64,000 nt of DNA, from assembly GCA_944349635.1 (NCBI GenBank), contig CALVNH010000005.1, forward strand, positions 1 to 64,000, in the 5' to 3' direction. The stretch is from an uncultured Clostridia bacterium. GTDB taxonomy: Bacteria > Bacillota > Clostridia > Christensenellales > CAG-917. Below, piece by piece: positions 32,001-38,000 of this stretch; within the stretch, counting starts at the first letter, position 1, and every line of letters starts with the position of its first letter. The position numbers were made by a program, and so were the translations under genes. Under the pieces are notes generated by a model. The model ran no database searches, was not told the origin of the DNA, and saw only the letters and a program-made list of their open reading frames with translations.

Positions 32001-35000
32001 CGTCGAACTCGCACTCGAAATCAAGAAGTACGACGAGAACGGCAACCTGACGGATGAGAACATCCTGGCGGTGTATCTCTATCGCGACAGCATCTACATC
32101 GACCTTGCGGGATTGCTGGGTAAAGATGCGAAACTGTCCATTACCAATCTCGGCGTGGAAGCTCTCCTCGGCGGAGTTATCGGCGGACTGTTCGGTGTTG
32201 AAACCGCCACGGATACCGATAACGCGAGCGGAAGCGGAGAAGCGATGGCGGCAAGCATTTCCGATGCAAAGGATATGATTCGCCACAATTACGCTTATCT
32301 TGCCGCGCTTGTCAACCCCGGTGAGTTCACGCTGCAAATCAGCGCGCTTGCCGTCAATGCAATCATCGCGAGAATAGCTCAGATGATGCCCGACAACCAG
32401 ACTTTGCAGAATCTCGTGTTGCCCGACTTCGGCGACGTCATGCTCAAAGCGTTCGGCAATGCCAAGGACGGTGCGAAACTGGCGCTCAACATCAAACTCT
32501 CCGAAGGCTTCGTGGCGTCTGTCGACATCAACAACGTTTATATCGGAACGAAGCAGCTTTCGGACGACAACGGCGTCGTTGCGGGCAGCTCCGATTACAG
32601 AAGCATTTTCGCTTCGCTCGTGGCAAGTGACAGCGCTTACAAGAACGTCTACGACGTGGCTTCCGGCAACATCAACCTGCTCAACCTCGGCGTCAAGCTC
32701 TCCGTCGACTTCTCCATGACGTCTTCGGGACTCACTCCGGGTCAGGGCAACTACGACAGCTCGCTTGCCGGCTGGGCAATCAGCCTCATCAAGAATCTTA
32801 TCAATGCAAGCCCCGTCGGAATGCTCGGTTCCTACACTCAGCTTGCAAACTACAACGACGCACTCGCCGTTTACAATGCGGGCAGACCTCTCTTTACGAA
32901 GAGCGGGGACGGCACCTACGTGCAGGTCGACGGTGCGCCCGTCAACGGAACTACGTATTACAAATACGACGCGGCCGATATAGACGTTGTCTTCGCGAAG
33001 GGTGAAGTCAAACTCACAATCGACATCACGGCAGACATCAATCTTGCGGCAGTGGTGCTCTACGGCATAGGCGGAATTCTGTACAGCGATTTGTCGCTGG
33101 ACATCAAGCTCTCCGAATTCGGAACGACCTTCCTCTCCGTCTATTACCTCGGTTCGTCCAGACTCGACACGGGTGACGCAACGACCGTCAAATATCACAA
33201 TCTCGTACCCAACGGCAAGGGCTTCAACGACGCAATCTACATTGACGCGACCAGCCTCGGCCTCGGACTCGTGAAGTTCCAGGGTATTTCCGGCGTGCTC
33301 GGCGGCAACATCGGAGGCATTTACGATGCACAGGCACAGAGTGCGGGCAGTGACGAAGCCGTATCTACCGCGGATACCGACGGCAACCCTTCAACCGGCG
33401 GCGTCAGTCTGGAAATCCAGATTGCGGACGGCTATGTCGGCCTCAGCATCGATAAGGCGCTCATCGAAAGCCTGCTCAGCATTCTGAAAGTCGATTTGGG
33501 AGCGGTGACCCTGCCCGAGATTCAGACCATCAACATCGGACTTTCCTTCGGTGACGAAGGTATTTCGCAGGTCAACATCAACGGTACGGTGGACGGCGCC
33601 GGCACCGGTCTCGCCATTCAGGTGGACGGCATCCAGGTCTCCTTCGACCATCTGTTGAACGTCAACGGGAAAAACGGACTGATTTACAAAGTATCCTCCG
33701 GATACACCGGTCTCACTTACCCGAAACTTGCGGGTACAATGACGCTCATTCAGAACGTGCTCGACGCCATCGACCCGTCGATTTCCATCAGCATACTCAA
33801 GAAAGCGGGCTCAGTCATCAAGTCGACCTCCAACATAAGCATCAAAGACAGAGCAGTACCCAGAAACGATTTCACGCAGGCGTATCTCACCGGCGACAGA
33901 AGAAACACGAAAGTCAACGACGGTTCCGGCGGTGCATACAGACTGTGTCTCAACCTGAATGTGTATCATCCTTATCAGGGACCCGGTGATGAACCGATGA
34001 GTGCTCGTATCAACCTTACGGATACCACGTTGATGCTCGACGAACTGATTGTTACCAGCGGATTCATCACCGGTGTGCTTGAAGGATTCCAGAATCCTAT
34101 TTCGATTCCTCTCGAACTGCTTGCATTCGGTTACACCGACCCCGATACGGGCACATGGTCACAAGACAGCAGCGTTCTCGGCTCCGGACACGGCACCACG
34201 GCAAGCGAGGCGGTTTCCTCCTCCGACGCAAAGAGCGCGGCGGAATCCTATACTCCCGTGATGGACGGACTCATCTCCAAGGTCACGGTGAATATGTTCA
34301 CCAGTCAGGGATATCAGCCCTATCTGTCCACGATGAACAGCAATCCTGCCGAAGGCACCAACTATATCTCAGTCAAGATAGAGTTCGGCAAAGACGCTTT
34401 CAACGAGATTCTCATCATGTTGCATCTGTTCGTGCTCAGCATGACGCAGGAATATGCAAAGAACAGCGAGAACTGGCTGTATCCCGATTACGATAAGGTC
34501 AAGGACGACGGAACAGGTCTCAGTACGAACCTCGATTCGTCGAGAGTGCTGAGTTGGGATATCGACGCGCTTGTCAGAGAACTGAACGGCATGACCAGCA
34601 CTGAAGCGAAGGTCAACAAGTTCCGTAACTATGCACGTTCGATACCTTATGCGCTCATCAGATATCTGGTCGGTTCGGGTTCTCTCGGCATAACCGACAG
34701 TACGATTACGTTTGTCGGTGCGCAGGATACCATCGGCAACATCTCCGCGCTCATCGGCTCCATATTCCCGTTGCCGTTTGCGGACTATAACGACAACGCG
34801 CCCAATCCGTCCGCGAATATCTATATCGACTTGTATCCGCAGGCCAGCGTCTACGGACTGTCCGCGAGAACGGTCACGCCCGGCATTCAGGCAATAGAGC
34901 TCATGGTCAACGGCGAGAAGAGCGGAGCCGGCACCAATATGAGCTTCTATAACGGCAACGGCGGAAGGACGAACAGTCAAGGCTCGTCTTCCGAGACGTT

Positions 35001-38000
35001 GGTGCTCACCATCAATCCGTGGAACCTCACCGCAAGCGATACCTCTCACAGCGGTGACGGCGTGCTTGAATTCGTCGAAGCCAACACCGCAACAATACTG
35101 GGCGGCAGCGGCGGTATTCCCAGCGAGGTCGTGATTACCGACATCGCCTCCAAGACCGGCACGGCCAACGGGCAGTCAATCACTTTGAACGGTGAGTTCC
35201 TGGCGAATCAGACGTTCTTCCCGAGAAAGGCGAACGTGAGTTTCGCAAACGGACAGAACAGTGTCGGCGGCAGCGGCAACGACGCTCTCAGCGGTACTAC
35301 CATTGTCTGGGATGCTTCCTCCGTTGACCTCACCGCGGCAAAAGTCGATGCGGCAAACGGCAGAAGACTTGCGGGCTACATCTACGGCTATGCGTTGAAC
35401 GTGGTTGTTGCGGCAGTTCCCGTGTACGTCACAAACGACTATGCACAGACTTCCGTTCAGGGTTACTACGGCAACGATGCCACGGGATACTCCGCTGAGG
35501 ACATTTCCATTGATATCCGCAAGGATAACCATACGCAGCTGCCCGACCTGGTGCAGATGGCATTCAACGGCGGCAAGACTTATGTGTTCGGCACGCAGGC
35601 CAAGGATGCCGATGGCAACGGACTTATGGCTGTGCTGAAAGGCACGGACGGCAGACCCAAGACTCTGGGAACCACCACCGACTCCGAGGGAGTGGTATCC
35701 GACATCCTGAACTCCGACAACAACAACTACAAGCTCATTCCCGCTTACGAAGCTGCGGTTGTCAGAGATGCCGAAGGCAACATTCAGTACGAGAGGTTCT
35801 CTTATAACGGAACCATATACGAATATGTCAAGCTCGATTACTCCAAGTTGCCCAACGGTTCCAACTTCCCCGTGGGTGTCATCACGTGGAAGGACGACAA
35901 CTTCACCTACGAGTGGAAGGGTGAAACGGCGGAAATCGACTACACTTATCAGTGGGGCTATTCCGCGACTTGCTACGGAACCTTGGATGTGACGATTAAG
36001 GATTACAGAATCGACGAAGTCACCAACTTCTCGGGCAGCGACGGAACGAAGATAGAGTCATTCGACCTCAACTCGCTCACCATCGAGAGCCTGCTTGGCG
36101 GCGATATCGACATCGGCAACTACATCAACAAGTTCAACAAAGCGACCGTCAACTACATCAACGGCACGGAAAGCGATACGTTGTCCGTGAAGTGGGATTT
36201 GACGGCACTTACCAAACGTCTCGAGGAAATAGCGGTCCGTGACACCAACGGCGACCTTATCCGTTACGATTACTACAAAGGCATCGACGTCGAAGTGACG
36301 GCGTTGCTCGGCGGCAGTGAATTCTATCTCTACCGTGTGCTCGACATACTCGGTGCCGACGTTACGGCAGGTATGAAGGGCGAAGGTGTTGTGTCCGAGG
36401 ACGGCAAGTTCATCGAACAGGAAGTCAAGGTCAGAATCGTCGTGTCCACCAGCGAATACTCGAAACTCGACGGAGACACCTTCAAATTCGACCCGTACAG
36501 CTCTGCGGTGCTCGACGGCAGTGCACTTGCCAAGGACGGCAGCACAATCAACGTGTACTTCAAGGGCAACACCACGGCAAGCTCCGTTGTGGTCGGAACG
36601 CAGGTAAAGGTCACGGCGCCTTATACGCTGAAAGACAACGAATACACCCTTGTCGAGGGCGAAGCACTCACCGCGCTCATGAAGCAGATTTCGTACAAGG
36701 GTTACACGGGAGCGCAACTCTACGCAAGACTCGAACTCGGTGACGAGTTCATAGGCGAGCAGACCGTGTACGTGCCCGTCGAAGTGCTCAAGGCCACGGC
36801 GAACTCCCGTCCCGAACTCACCGTGACGGATACGTTCAACCCCGAATGGTACAACGACAGCGCATACGAGATGTTGCCCGAGGTCAGGTTCGCGGAAACC
36901 GGTGTCGGAAGATACCAGATGAAGCCCGATTGGAGCACCGTCAAGTACTACACGAATATCACGCTTGCGGAGGAACTTCCCAACATCTATGCGGGCGGGA
37001 CAATCTACGCAACCGTGGAAGCCAGCGTCGTTGACGCAGACGGCAATCCCATCGGCAACGTGATAACCAAGGTGACGGAAGAAGGCGTCGAAAAAGAAGT
37101 CCAGACACCGCAACTCATTACCGTCAAACTCAACGTCACGAAGAAGACGGTTTCCGGTGTGTACTTCTACAACGGCACCGATAAAGACGATATCGCGTCC
37201 TACAACTCCGTCGCACCTTACGCGTTCGAATACGGCGGCACCGTGTACAGCGTCAGACCTTACGAGTCCGTCGAAACATTCTTCACTTCGGGTGAATGGA
37301 ACAATACCGAAGCATTGGGTAAAGTCGTCATAGAACTCGGCAACGGAAATAAGGAGTTCGCTTACATCAGCGAATGGAACCTGGAAAAGCTCGTCATCGG
37401 TAAAGACGGCGGCAAGTATGACGTCAGCGCGGTCATAGGCGGACAGTCTGTTGATATCACTGTCAACGTGCCGCGCACCGAAGTCGGCGGAATTGTCGAA
37501 CTCGACCCCGACGGAGCGCTCTCGTTCTACACCTATGACGAAGGAAGCGCGGCGTGGACGCAGACCAAGTACGCGAACGTCATCGTGAGAGAAGACGGCG
37601 TCAAGACGCTCGACGAAGGATTCTTCTTCGACGTCAATACCGCGTGGGCGACTCTGTCCGAAACCAAAGCCACGCTCAAGTTCGTCGACGCAGACGCAGA
37701 AAACAGCGAGATGTACACGGCGACTTACGAAGACGCGCTCGTCTGGATTGATACCAGCGCACCTTCCGTCGGCGAAGTCAAGAAAGAGGACGGCACGGGA
37801 CTCTACTACGTCGAACGTGCGTTTACCTTCTTGCAAGGCGACCTTGCGTCCGAAACGATTGTCGCAAAAGTGTATCTCGTCAACTTTGCGGAAGGCGAAA
37901 CCGCGCTGTTCGATTTCGGAACGTTCGACACTTCGACATACAACCTCTTCGACTCTGCCTGGACGTTGCCCGACAAGGCCACGATAGCCGTCGGTAGCGA

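Larger units (their letters stand above)
19558..34260 (+). repeat. Thirteen SEA-type acidic linkers delimiting protein modules
   Basis: An SEA(V/L/I/M)(A/S) or AEA/DEA core, preceded by Gly/Ser and followed by an acidic Gly/Pro/Glu stretch, recurs at about residues 824, 1097, 1399, 1676, 2008, 2415 and 2804. It continues at 3330, 4021, 4543, 5048, 5419 and 5704. Most follow a (L/I)Y-x-D-(L/G/A) strand at the end of a module. Spacings run from 273 to 691 residues, with the longest in the middle. Codons differ between copies, so the duplications are old. Confidence 0.8.
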
